Shown: piece by piece, positions 57,010-64,000 of the stretch | How the letters are laid out: each line of letters starts with the position of its first letter | How positions within the stretch are numbered: position 1 is the stretch's first letter | NCBI GenBank assembly: GCA_049177215.1 | Contig: CP185379.1 | Location: 2,914,001-2,978,000, forward strand | DNA length: 64,000 bases | Direction of reading: 5' to 3' | Source of the DNA: Pollutiaquabacter aromativorans | GTDB taxonomy: Bacteria > Bacteroidota > Bacteroidia > AKYH767-A > 2013-40CM-41-45 | Position numbers and translations under genes: made by a program | Notes under the pieces: model-generated | Seen by the model: only the letters and a program-made list of their open reading frames with translations | Told to the model about the DNA's origin: nothing | Databases searched by the model: none

Positions 57010-58050
57010 TCAGGATGCGGTGAAAGAAGAACGGGTACGAACGCCGCGGACTTTGACCGGCGCATTGGGTCGCACGAACAATACACCGGTAACGACCACG
57101 GAATCACCCGGCGTCAGTCCTTCGGTGATCTCCACGAAATCAGGGGTACGCACGCCGGTTTTAACATTCACGAATTTGCCTTTCCCTTCCCGTACCAACA
57201 CCACCTTACTGGACAGAGCGTCGGGAATGATGGAAGCCGTGGGAACCAGGATCCCGTCGGCCGACTGGCGCAGCCGGACCTTTACAAAGGAGCCGGGAAC
57301 GAGGTCATTCCCTTGCAGCACCGCGCGCACTTTGATGTTACGCGTATTGGCATTCACCAGCGGTTCGATGGCCGAGACACTGGCGGTGCTGGAGTTACCG
57401 TTCATGTCTTCGAGAAATACCGACATGCCCTTCTTCAGGTTGCGGCCGTATGTTTCCGGAACAGCGAAATCGACTTTGATACGATCGGTCGCCTGCAGGG
57501 TTGTGAGCAGGGTTGCCGGCGTGACGTAGGCACCGGGGCTGACTTGTCGCAAGCCCAGGCGACCGGCGAACGGAGCGCGGATCTCTGTTTTGTCCAATTG
57601 TGCCTGTGTGACCTTTACCGCAGCGTCAAGCGATGCAACCTGGCTGGTTGCCGCGTCGATGTCGGCCTGGTTGACGCCATTGATCGACAGCAACTGATTC
57701 AACCGCGCCAGGTTCTTTTGCGCGAGTTCGAGTTGAACCTCCTGTTGCCGCAACTGGGCGCGCAATTCGGCGTCGTTGACACGTGCCAGCAATGCGCCTT
57801 TGCTCACCACTGCACCGTCCTCCATCTCCAGGGCGATGATGCGGCCACTGGTTTCCGGACGCAACTCGACGGACTCTTGCGCCAATACGGTTCCGTTGAC
57901 CTCGATATCCTGCGGAACGGTATCCATCCCGGCGATCATCACATCGACAGCCGCCGGCGCAGGACCACCTGCTCCTGCCGGAGGGCCGGATTGTTTACAC
58001 GAACTGAAGATCAGGATGGAAAGCGGGAGGAATAAAAACCGGTAACGCAT
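57010..58050 (-). CDS. RND efflux adaptor (membrane fusion lipoprotein)
   Basis: It connects the RND pump to the TolC channel in the periplasm. The 346-residue protein has a lipoprotein signal (FLFLPLSILIFSSC), then a barrel-sandwich hybrid (VEVNGTVLAQESVELRPETSGRI is typical), the alpha-hairpin (QQEVQLELAQKNLARLNQLLSIN, then the second helix AATSQVASLDAAVKVTQAQLDK), TEIRAPFAGRLG and a beta-barrel with VKVRLRQS. First gene of the three-gene operon. Confidence 0.95.
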   Translation of the reverse strand: MRYRFLFLPLSILIFSSCKQSGPPAGAGGPAPAAVDVMIAGMDTVPQDIEVNGTVLAQESVELRPETSGRIIALEMEDGAVVSKGALLARVNDAELRAQLRQQEVQLELAQKNLARLNQLLSINGVNQADIDAATSQVASLDAAVKVTQAQLDKTEIRAPFAGRLGLRQVSPGAYVTPATLLTTLQATDRIKVDFAVPETYGRNLKKGMSVFLEDMNGNSSTASVSAIEPLVNANTRNIKVRAVLQGNDLVPGSFVKVRLRQSADGILVPTASIIPDALSSKVVLVREGKGKFVNVKTGVRTPDFVEITEGLTPGDSVVVTGVLFVRPNAPVKVRGVRTRSSFTAS

Positions 58051-58069
58051 GCGAGGAACGGATGAGGCT

Positions 58070-58077
58070 CAAAGGTA
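58070..58077 (-). promoter_or_regulatory. -7 promoter box of the RND efflux operon
   Basis: TACCTTTG on the minus strand, 19 bp before the adaptor ATG. No regulator gene is adjacent, so control is not visible. Confidence 0.6.
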
Positions 58078-58251
58078 ACAAAAACAGAGGCGCATGGTTT
58101 GACCGTACGGGTCCTGAGTTTACACGCTTCATCAGAAATTTAGGAATACGAACATCATCGGAAGATAATCCATTCTTTCCTCCCTGACTTGTGGATAATT
58201 GCAAAGCCGACACGCATGCAGGTCTTGCAGCGACCGGTAATTTGCACACGC

Positions 58252-59358
58252 ATGCCGAAGATCCGTTCCATCACGCTCTATGCGGCCCGTATCCCGCTTG
58301 TCGACCCCTTCATCATCTCCCTCGGCATGCTCGATCATGCGGAAAACGTCGTGGTCAGGATCGAAGCGGACGCGCTGACCGGATTCGGCGAATGCAGTCC
58401 TTTCCGCACCATTCACGGCGAGACGCAGGCCGGCTGCATGAGTGTCGGAAAAGAAATCGCGAAAGTATTGCTTGGCGCCGATGCAAGTAATCCGGTCGAC
58501 TGTCTTTCGCGCATGGATAAACTCATCTTCGGCAATGCCTGCATCAAGAGCGCGTTCGATATGGCCATCCACGATCTGGCGGCGCAAGCTGCCGGATTAC
58601 CGTTATGGCAATACCTCGGTGGAAAAGCCGGCGAGGAGCTCTTTACGGATTACACGGTCAGCATCGGTCCGGTGGACCGGATGGTGAAGGATGCCGTATC
58701 GATCCGGGAACGCGGATTTCCGGTGGTGAAAGTGAAACTTGGCGAGCACGCAGCGGCAGACATCCAACGGATGCGCGCGATCCGAGCAGCGATCGGCAAC
58801 GATCTTCCCGTTCGCATCGACGCGAATCAGGGGTGGACAAAAAGCGATGCCATCGAAGCGTTGCAACAAATGGAGTCGCTGAACATCCAGCATTGCGAAG
58901 AGCCCGTCTCACGTCGTGCCTTCTTCGAGCTGCCCGAGATCCGGAAAAACGCTCCGATCCCGATCATGGCCGATGAGTCCTGTTGCGACGAGTATGACGC
59001 GCAAAATCTGTTAGCCCTGCAAGCGGTCGATAGTTTTAACATCAAGCTGAGTAAATCCTCGGGGCTTATCCGGGCGCGACGCATCGCGGTACTGGCGGAG
59101 CAGGCCGGGATGCGCCTGCAACTCGGTGGGTTTCTGGAGTCGCGCCTGGGCTTCACCGCCGCAGCACACTTCGCCTGGACGCTGCAAGAGACGCCGTATG
59201 TCGACTTCGACACCCCGCTGATGTTGTCGGCCGATCCGGTGGATGGCGGGATGCTGTATGGCCCGGGCGGCCGTATCCGGCTTCCGGAAGGTCCCGGGCT
59301 GGGGGCCGCCGTGGACGCGGCTTTCCTGCAGTCCTGCCCCCGGGAAGAGGTCCGCTGA
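58252..59358 (+). CDS. Dipeptide (L-Ala-D/L-Glu) epimerase
   Basis: It epimerises peptidoglycan-derived dipeptides such as L-Ala-D-Glu to the L-L form so that they can be degraded. The 368-residue enolase-superfamily protein has the general base Lys pair VVKVKLGEH, the metal ligands RIDANQGW, HCEEPV and MADES, and the second-half base Lys in NIKLSKSSG. Met 58252 is chosen. The exact dipeptide preference is an inference from the family. Just downstream is a receiver protein and a serine hydrolase, but no clear operon. Confidence 0.88.
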   Translation: MPKIRSITLYAARIPLVDPFIISLGMLDHAENVVVRIEADALTGFGECSPFRTIHGETQAGCMSVGKEIAKVLLGADASNPVDCLSRMDKLIFGNACIKSAFDMAIHDLAAQAAGLPLWQYLGGKAGEELFTDYTVSIGPVDRMVKDAVSIRERGFPVVKVKLGEHAAADIQRMRAIRAAIGNDLPVRIDANQGWTKSDAIEALQQMESLNIQHCEEPVSRRAFFELPEIRKNAPIPIMADESCCDEYDAQNLLALQAVDSFNIKLSKSSGLIRARRIAVLAEQAGMRLQLGGFLESRLGFTAAAHFAWTLQETPYVDFDTPLMLSADPVDGGMLYGPGGRIRLPEGPGLGAAVDAAFLQSCPREEVR

Positions 59359-59403
59359 GCCGCATTTCGGGCCTGTCCCGGCATTTCGTACCTTTCGCTC
59401 AGG

Positions 59404-59787
59404 ATGAAACAATCGGTCTATATCGTCGACGACGATCCCCTCTTCGCGCAGATGCTCCACGATCATATCACTGCCGATGGCATGCGAAAAGTGCGCGTAT
59501 TCCATTCCGGTGAAGAGTGCCTGCAACATCTTTTCGAGAAGCCAAACACGATCATCCTCGATTACCACCTGGACTCGGTACAAAAATCCGCCGCCAACGG
59601 ACTTGCCATCCTTGAAAAGATCCGCAAGCACGACCGGAATGTCCACATCATCGTCCTCAGTAGCCAGACCCGCTACGCGGTCGCCGCGGAAACCATCGCG
59701 AAAGGCGCCGAACAGTATGTCATCAAAGACGACGAGGCCTTTTCGAAGATCGATGCCATGCTGCAGGAATTCGCGCGGGAAGACTGA
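59404..59787 (+). CDS. Stand-alone response regulator receiver
   Basis: The 127-residue protein is a single receiver: acidic pair in VYIVDDDPLF, phosphoacceptor Asp in TIILDYHLDSV, conserved Ser in IIVLSSQTR and Lys in YVIKDDEAF. There is no output domain, so it works by protein contact, like CheY or a phosphorelay intermediate. No histidine kinase is nearby. The loop after the phospho-site (DSVQKSAANG) is longer than usual. Confidence 0.9.
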   Translation: MKQSVYIVDDDPLFAQMLHDHITADGMRKVRVFHSGEECLQHLFEKPNTIILDYHLDSVQKSAANGLAILEKIRKHDRNVHIIVLSSQTRYAVAAETIAKGAEQYVIKDDEAFSKIDAMLQEFARED

Positions 59788-59862
59788 TACCCGCTTCCCG
59801 ACTTCACCAACTTTAGGATTCCCTTAACGCGGAAGGCCTTTCATTCGCCCTATACTAGCGAA

Positions 59863-61338
59863 ATGAAACACGGCTTCTCCACACTCGTCCTGCTGCTTTC
59901 CCTTCTCTTCAACGCAACCGCCGGCGAACCGGTATTGGTTGGCGACACAGCCGTACGCATCGACCAGTGGCTGCAGCAACTGGAAAAAGAAAAGCACTTC
60001 TCCGGCGGGGTGCTCGTGATGAGCAAAGGGGCGACCATCCTCCGAAAAGGCTACGGATGGGCGAACCAGGCGCAGCGCATTCCATTCGACGAGCGGACAC
60101 TGGCCTGTATGGGCTCCATCACTAAAACTTTCACCGCCATGGCGGTCCTGAAACTGGAGGAGCAGGGAAAACTGAAGGTGACGGACACGCTGGGAAAATT
60201 CTTTTCAAAGGTTCCTTCCGATAAATCCGGCATTACCCTGCACCAGTTGATGACGCATTCCGGAGGTTTTGCGGAGATCTTTGAAAACGATGGAGGAGAT
60301 TACGCAAAGCTGACCAAGGAAGAATTTCTACAGCGCGCCTTTCGCGAACCCTTGATGTACCAACCGGGTAGTCGTTCCCTGTACTCCAATGTAGGCATGA
60401 GCGTGGCAGCCGCGGTGATCGAGGAAGTCAGTCACCAGTCGTTTGAATCGTTTGTCAGAGATGAACTGCTCCAACCGATCGGCATCGGGGACATCGCGTA
60501 CGATTATCCCGACAGTGAAACGCGTCGCATCGCTCACGGCTACGACCAAGGCACGGACTGGGGAACGCTGATGGACCGTTACCGGGAATTCGGAGGACCT
60601 TACTGGAATCTTTACGGCAACGGCGGGTTCTATGCATCCATCAGCGCGATGGAAACCTTCCTGCGCGCCATCCTGGATGAAAAGATCCTAACGCCTGCCG
60701 CGATTGCCAAACAACAGACGAAGCATATCGAAGAATGGGACACTGAAGGCCGATCGTTCTTCGGCTATGGTTGCGCCCTGGGACAATCGCGCCGGGGAAC
60801 GCCGGTGATCCAGAATGGCGGCAGCAACGGCATCTACTTTGCCGACATGCTGATCTATCCGAAAGACGATGTTGCCTTGTATGTCGTAACCAATGACAAC
60901 CGGATGATCGCCAACCGCATAATGGCAGGCATTACCCAACTGGTGTTCCTGGGTAAGATCGAGCAGGACCCGCTCGTGGTGCAAGCGCGCTTTGAGAGCC
61001 CGCTCGCGGAAGCGATGTACGATGCGATTGGGAAGCGCGGAGCAGCAGAATTCCGCAAGAACGGAAACGGACTGATCGACTCACTGGGCGTGGGTGACAA
61101 CGACATGATTCTCCTGGAAGTCGGGCAGCAGCTATCGCGGGAAAATCGCCGGGAAGAAACGATCGCGTTGTATGAGCTCTATACGCAACGCTACCCGTCC
61201 ATCGTCGTTGCCTGGAATGACCTGGGAGACGCTTATCGGGCCGTCGGTCGAAAAACGGACGCCCGCCGATGCTATGAACAAGCCTTGAAACTGCGTCCGG
61301 GAAACCCCCGTGCTACGGAAGCGCTGAAATTGCTCTAA
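59863..61338 (+). CDS. Exported beta-lactamase-like serine hydrolase with TPR end
   Basis: The 491-residue protein has a signal peptide (MKHGFSTLVLLLSLLFNATAG) and a class C beta-lactamase/esterase fold: SITK (CMGSITKTFTAMAVLKL, near residue 85), YSN (SLYSNVGMSV) and the HGYDQGTD / GGSNGIYFADM strands. Residues from about 420 form a TPR-like pair: EETIALYELYTQRYPSIVVA, WNDLGDAYRAVGRKTDARRCYEQALKLRPGN. A hydrolase with a TPR tail is common in Bacteroidota exported enzymes of unknown substrate. Confidence 0.88.
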   Translation: MKHGFSTLVLLLSLLFNATAGEPVLVGDTAVRIDQWLQQLEKEKHFSGGVLVMSKGATILRKGYGWANQAQRIPFDERTLACMGSITKTFTAMAVLKLEEQGKLKVTDTLGKFFSKVPSDKSGITLHQLMTHSGGFAEIFENDGGDYAKLTKEEFLQRAFREPLMYQPGSRSLYSNVGMSVAAAVIEEVSHQSFESFVRDELLQPIGIGDIAYDYPDSETRRIAHGYDQGTDWGTLMDRYREFGGPYWNLYGNGGFYASISAMETFLRAILDEKILTPAAIAKQQTKHIEEWDTEGRSFFGYGCALGQSRRGTPVIQNGGSNGIYFADMLIYPKDDVALYVVTNDNRMIANRIMAGITQLVFLGKIEQDPLVVQARFESPLAEAMYDAIGKRGAAEFRKNGNGLIDSLGVGDNDMILLEVGQQLSRENRREETIALYELYTQRYPSIVVAWNDLGDAYRAVGRKTDARRCYEQALKLRPGNPRATEALKLL

Positions 61339-61583
61339 AAAACGGAGTGTTTCCCGGTAAAAAACACATTCGAAATCTCATTTCGAATTGCCCTTCCTGT
61401 TGACCCGATTCATATAGAAGCCAAACTCTGTATCTAACATCGCATCCTCGGAAACACGAGTACTAGCAAGGGTTTCACGGACATCAACCCGATGTTCTCC
61501 CGGATGGATGAGTGAATATCCGTAGTACGCGACAAATCCGAGATCGCTGGCTTAATTAACCGACTAAACAGGAAACAAAGAAA
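61339..61583. other. Intergenic region, nothing recognised
   Basis: A 245-bp region upstream of the lipoprotein gene. It holds no repeat array or recognisable promoter box. CATTCGAAATCTCATTTCGAAT near 61369 is a short inverted repeat (ATTCGAAAT/ATTTCGAAT) that could be an operator or a small terminator for the gene that ends at 61338. Confidence 0.4.
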
Positions 61584-62585
61584 ATGGCAAAGAAGTGGAA
61601 CGTTCAGGGACTGTATCTCGCTCCGATCTTTTTACTGGCAAGTCTTACACTTTTCCTTACATCGTGTCAAAAGGAAGACCTGCTGACCGAATCCAATACT
61701 GCGGCAAGAATGGCTTCAACGTCATCCCCGACGCAAGTTCAAGTCCTGCCTGAATTGTTCGGATTTTATACTCATCCGAACAATCTGACCATCGGAAATG
61801 CCGCCAGTGAAGACAATGTCCTGAATTACCTGCGGAATAAAGGTGGCAACATGCTGAATTGTTACGCGCGCAATTCCATGGCCACTGCTACGGAAAGAGC
61901 CAAGTTCGCCGCCTTTTGCCGCAAGGCTGTCAGCACGTACGGCATTCGATTGATCACCTGCGACATCCGGGAGACGACCGAGCTTCCTACCTGGGATGCT
62001 TTGTACACCGCTTATCCTGATCTGCGAACCGTGGTTGCTCCGCTTACCGAAAAAGAGCCGTGGGTTACGAATGATTATGCCGGCTGTTTCTCGCTGTTAC
62101 GATTGACCAAGGCGATGTGCAATCGCTATGGCGCCAAATTCTATTTCTACGAGGGTTGGATGGGGAAGAATTATTCCAATCCCCAGGCGGCAGTAGATTC
62201 CATGGTGTACTATTGTGACGGTATATTCCTGTCGAACTACGTCAGCACGGCAGACTATCTCTCAACCGCGCCGGGTTATGGCAAGTGGGACAACAGGATC
62301 AAGTACCGACTCGATCAGGGATCTTCCACTTACGGCGGGATTACCAAGGCAGCCAAGAAGTTCAACAAGCTCGATTATCCGATCATCGAACTGCAATCAC
62401 TCCAACAGTCGTTCCTTTTCTCGATCTATGCTACCACGGGATCTTATCGGTCCTTTTATGGAGGCTTGTATAACGACGCGAAATCGCTTTACAATGCATC
62501 AAATTCAGACGTCTTAAAGTACACCGAGCTCAGAGGTAAGAGTTTGTTTTATCACCCGTACGTACTGCAAGCACAGCCGAATTGA
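61584..62585 (+). CDS. Hypothetical lipoprotein, possible TIM-barrel
   Basis: The 333-residue protein has a lipobox (LASLTLFLTSC). The mature part starts LPELFGFYTHPNNLTIGNAASEDNVLNYL and has alternating strands and helices: LITCDIRETTELPTWDALY, YGAKFYFYEGWMGKNY, YYCDGIFLSNYVS and YPIIELQSLQQSF. The pattern is like glycosidase TIM-barrels (GH18-type EndoS-like), but the DxxDxDxE motif is not visible, so the enzyme class is not established. It is followed by an 18-bp stem terminator. Confidence 0.65.
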   Translation: MAKKWNVQGLYLAPIFLLASLTLFLTSCQKEDLLTESNTAARMASTSSPTQVQVLPELFGFYTHPNNLTIGNAASEDNVLNYLRNKGGNMLNCYARNSMATATERAKFAAFCRKAVSTYGIRLITCDIRETTELPTWDALYTAYPDLRTVVAPLTEKEPWVTNDYAGCFSLLRLTKAMCNRYGAKFYFYEGWMGKNYSNPQAAVDSMVYYCDGIFLSNYVSTADYLSTAPGYGKWDNRIKYRLDQGSSTYGGITKAAKKFNKLDYPIIELQSLQQSFLFSIYATTGSYRSFYGGLYNDAKSLYNASNSDVLKYTELRGKSLFYHPYVLQAQPN

Positions 62586-62641
62586 TTCGGAGTGTACCAG
62601 GACGGATCCGAAGATTCATCTTCATCGTCTGTAGTTTTAAG

Positions 62642-62690
62642 ACCGGGTGGATGTTTCCAATAGCTGGAAACATCCACCCGGTTCTTTTCT
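62642..62690 (+). terminator. Very strong terminator hairpin
   Basis: A perfect 18-bp stem (62642-62659 with 62665-62682) and a 5-base loop, followed by TCTTTTCT. It ends the lipoprotein gene. Confidence 0.9.
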
Positions 62691-62778
62691 ACATGCAAGC
62701 AGCCGGTTTTTAACGGGGATTCATGCGCTACCGTTACCCTAGATGACTTTTAGCATATCCGGCCCTTGCCGGCTGCCG

Positions 62779-62786
62779 TACATTTG
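62779..62786 (+). promoter_or_regulatory. -7 promoter box of the small coiled-coil gene
   Basis: TACATTTG, 17 bp before the ATG at 62804. Confidence 0.5.
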
Positions 62787-62803
62787 CATTAGTAAAATAC
62801 ACT

Positions 62804-63016
62804 ATGAAATCCCGTTCCGACCTCGTCAAAGCCATAACACGTACGCGCGATCTGATCAAGATCACGACACAGGAAGTAGGCGAGCTATATCTTGAGTACC
62901 TGGAAACCCGTACCGAGCCCTTGCTCGAAACCGCACGACAGAAAGCCGTTTTCATCGGACAACTCAAAACCCGGGTTACCGAATTGGAGAACGCGTTCCT
63001 GACGGCCGATCATTGA
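62804..63016 (+). CDS. Small hypothetical helical protein
   Basis: The 70-residue protein reads MKSRSDLVKAITRTRDLIK, EVGELYLEYLETRTEPLLETARQ and FIGQLKTRVTELENAFLTADH. It is entirely helical with heptad-like spacing and is probably a small coiled coil. The promoter box and the good start make it a real gene. No family recognised. Confidence 0.65.
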   Translation: MKSRSDLVKAITRTRDLIKITTQEVGELYLEYLETRTEPLLETARQKAVFIGQLKTRVTELENAFLTADH

Positions 63017-63173
63017 TTCAGGGTTTTAATTGGTTAAAGGTTTTTCGTGATAACACATTTTCGTTATCGTTTTTCCTCTGTGCGCACTTTGTGTCCTGCG
63101 TGGTTAAGTCCCTGATGAATCTTTGCTTCGATCAGCTAACGATTTACTCGGTTCCTTTTAGGAAATTCGTGGC

Positions 63174-63852
63174 GTGAAAGCACCACACCCCGCCCTTTCC
63201 CGACTGGCCACCATCTATCGATCTTCCGGCGATGCCGTCGTAGCCGCAGGCATGTCGGCTTACATGAAAGGATTATTCCCCTTTGCCGGCATCAAGAAGC
63301 CGCAACGGGCGGAATTGTCGAAGCCGTTTTTTACCGAGCTGAAGAACCTGGATGCCGACACGATGCGGGCTTCGGTGCGCTGGCTGTGGAAACAACCCGA
63401 ACGCGAGTTCCAGTACTTCGCGATGGAGTTGTTGTGGAAGCATAAGAAGACCTGGGACGACGGGTATCTCGACCTCTTCGAAGAACTCGTGCTGACGAAG
63501 TCGTGGTGGGACACGGTCGACTTCATCGCGGCCACGCTGGTCGGGCATTTTTTCGCAAAGCACCCGAAGCGCATCGCCGCGACGACGAAGGCCTGGTGCG
63601 CTTCCGAAAACATGTGGCTCAACCGGACGGCCATCCTCTTCCAGCTCAAGTACAAGGACAAGACCGATTTCGCGCTGTTGCAGCGCCTCATCCAGCCGCA
63701 TCGCGGATCGAAGGAGTTCTTCCACCAGAAGGCGATCGGCTGGAGCCTTGCGGCAGTACGCCTACACCGACCCGAAGGCGGTCGTTGCTTATGTGAAACG
63801 TACCGAGCTGAAGCCTTTGAGCCGGCGGGAGGCGATGAAGCACCTTGCTTGA
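63174..63852 (+). pseudogene. AlkD-like DNA glycosylase broken by a single-base insertion
   Basis: The gene starts with GTG and encodes the HEAT-like alkylpurine glycosylase fold: PQRAELSKPFFTELKNLD, VRWLWKQPEREFQYFAMELL, VLTKSWWDTVDFIAATLVGHFF and the SENMWLNRTAILFQLKYKDK core. At 63750 the frame is lost (IGWSLAAVRLHRPEGG), but the next frame continues the family end RQYAYTDPKAVVAYVKRTE and MKHLA to a stop at 63852. Removing one G gives a complete 225-residue protein. It would repair alkylated bases. Broken gene or sequence error. Confidence 0.85.
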
Positions 63853-64000
63853 GTCACTTGCTTTTCGTTACATTTTACAATAGCACACGGAATACACGGA
63901 TATCACGGATTTACACGGATCTCGATAGTCTTTAGCGAAGATTAACATGCATGGGACCCGCATTAACCTATCATTAACCGGCATGACCTGCTGGAACGAA
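63853..64000. other. Intergenic region at window end
   Basis: This holds a short low-complexity part (CACGGAATACACGG, 63895-63925) like one near 2825. Nothing else is recognised. Confidence 0.5.

Noticed and set aside
1..64000. tRNA, rRNA or riboswitch genes
   Set aside because: No cloverleaf-like sequence with the TTCGA arm, no rRNA sequence and no riboswitch core was recognised. A tRNAscan-SE or Rfam search would decide.

Overview
The window comes from a Bacteroidota genome of moderately high GC. The evidence is the Bacteroidota -7 promoter box (TAnnTTTG or TAnnTTCG) in front of many genes, the gliding-motility lipoprotein gene gldH, at least seven secreted proteins with a type IX secretion (T9SS) C-terminal sorting domain, many lipoproteins with an LxxC lipobox, and an outer-membrane barrel with an N-terminal carboxypeptidase-regulatory-like domain. 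I cannot place it below phylum. I saw no rRNA or tRNA gene, no insertion sequence, no CRISPR array and no prophage.

Layout. 1-11300: end of an FtsX-like permease, a T9SS protein, pheS, a periplasmic cyclophilin, a small lipoprotein, a von Willebrand factor A protein with a TerB/DnaJ protein, a CvpA-like protein and pgk, separated by large repeat-filled gaps. 11300-14250: two methyltransferases, a GNAT acetyltransferase and an ArsR/SRPBCC operon with a visible double operator. 14300-27350: holB, two T9SS proteins, a PSP1/RicT-like protein with a long disordered tail, gldH, an M16 peptidase pair, ferritin and a class A penicillin-binding protein. 27380-28822: both subunits of a 3-oxoacid CoA-transferase. 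29459-33034: a glycosyltransferase group, the last gene frameshifted. 33160-44520: a T9SS protein, a VOC protein, an AT-richer pair (BamE-like and glycosylase-like), a fused peptide-ABC ATPase, a GT2 with a STELLO/DUF288-like gene, AlkA-like and DEDDy nucleases, a frameshifted T9SS protein, a serine hydrolase and lipB. 44760-52395: an outer-membrane barrel, a CotH/lamin-tail T9SS protein and a serine hydrolase with a T9SS tail. 52616-58050: a complete RND efflux operon. 58252-64000: a dipeptide epimerase, a receiver-only response regulator, a serine hydrolase with TPR, an unknown lipoprotein and a frameshifted AlkD-like gene.

The most unusual content is between genes. Many intergenic regions are built from 7-bp tandem repeats of several sequence families (GGGACGA, TTTCGGG/TTCCGAG, CTATTCG, TTCACTG/TTTACTG, GTTGAAG, TTAGTAA). 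In the largest gaps these families occur in a fixed order and polarity with a 30-bp hairpin element and a longer module carrying three palindromes. The blocks run up to start codons and across stop codons, so two genes take their last residues from a repeat unit. I consider this composite, polar heptamer-mosaic element the best candidate for an undescribed system here.

Three genes are each broken by one single-base indel (near 32383, 41116 and 63750). These may be real pseudogenes or sequence errors.
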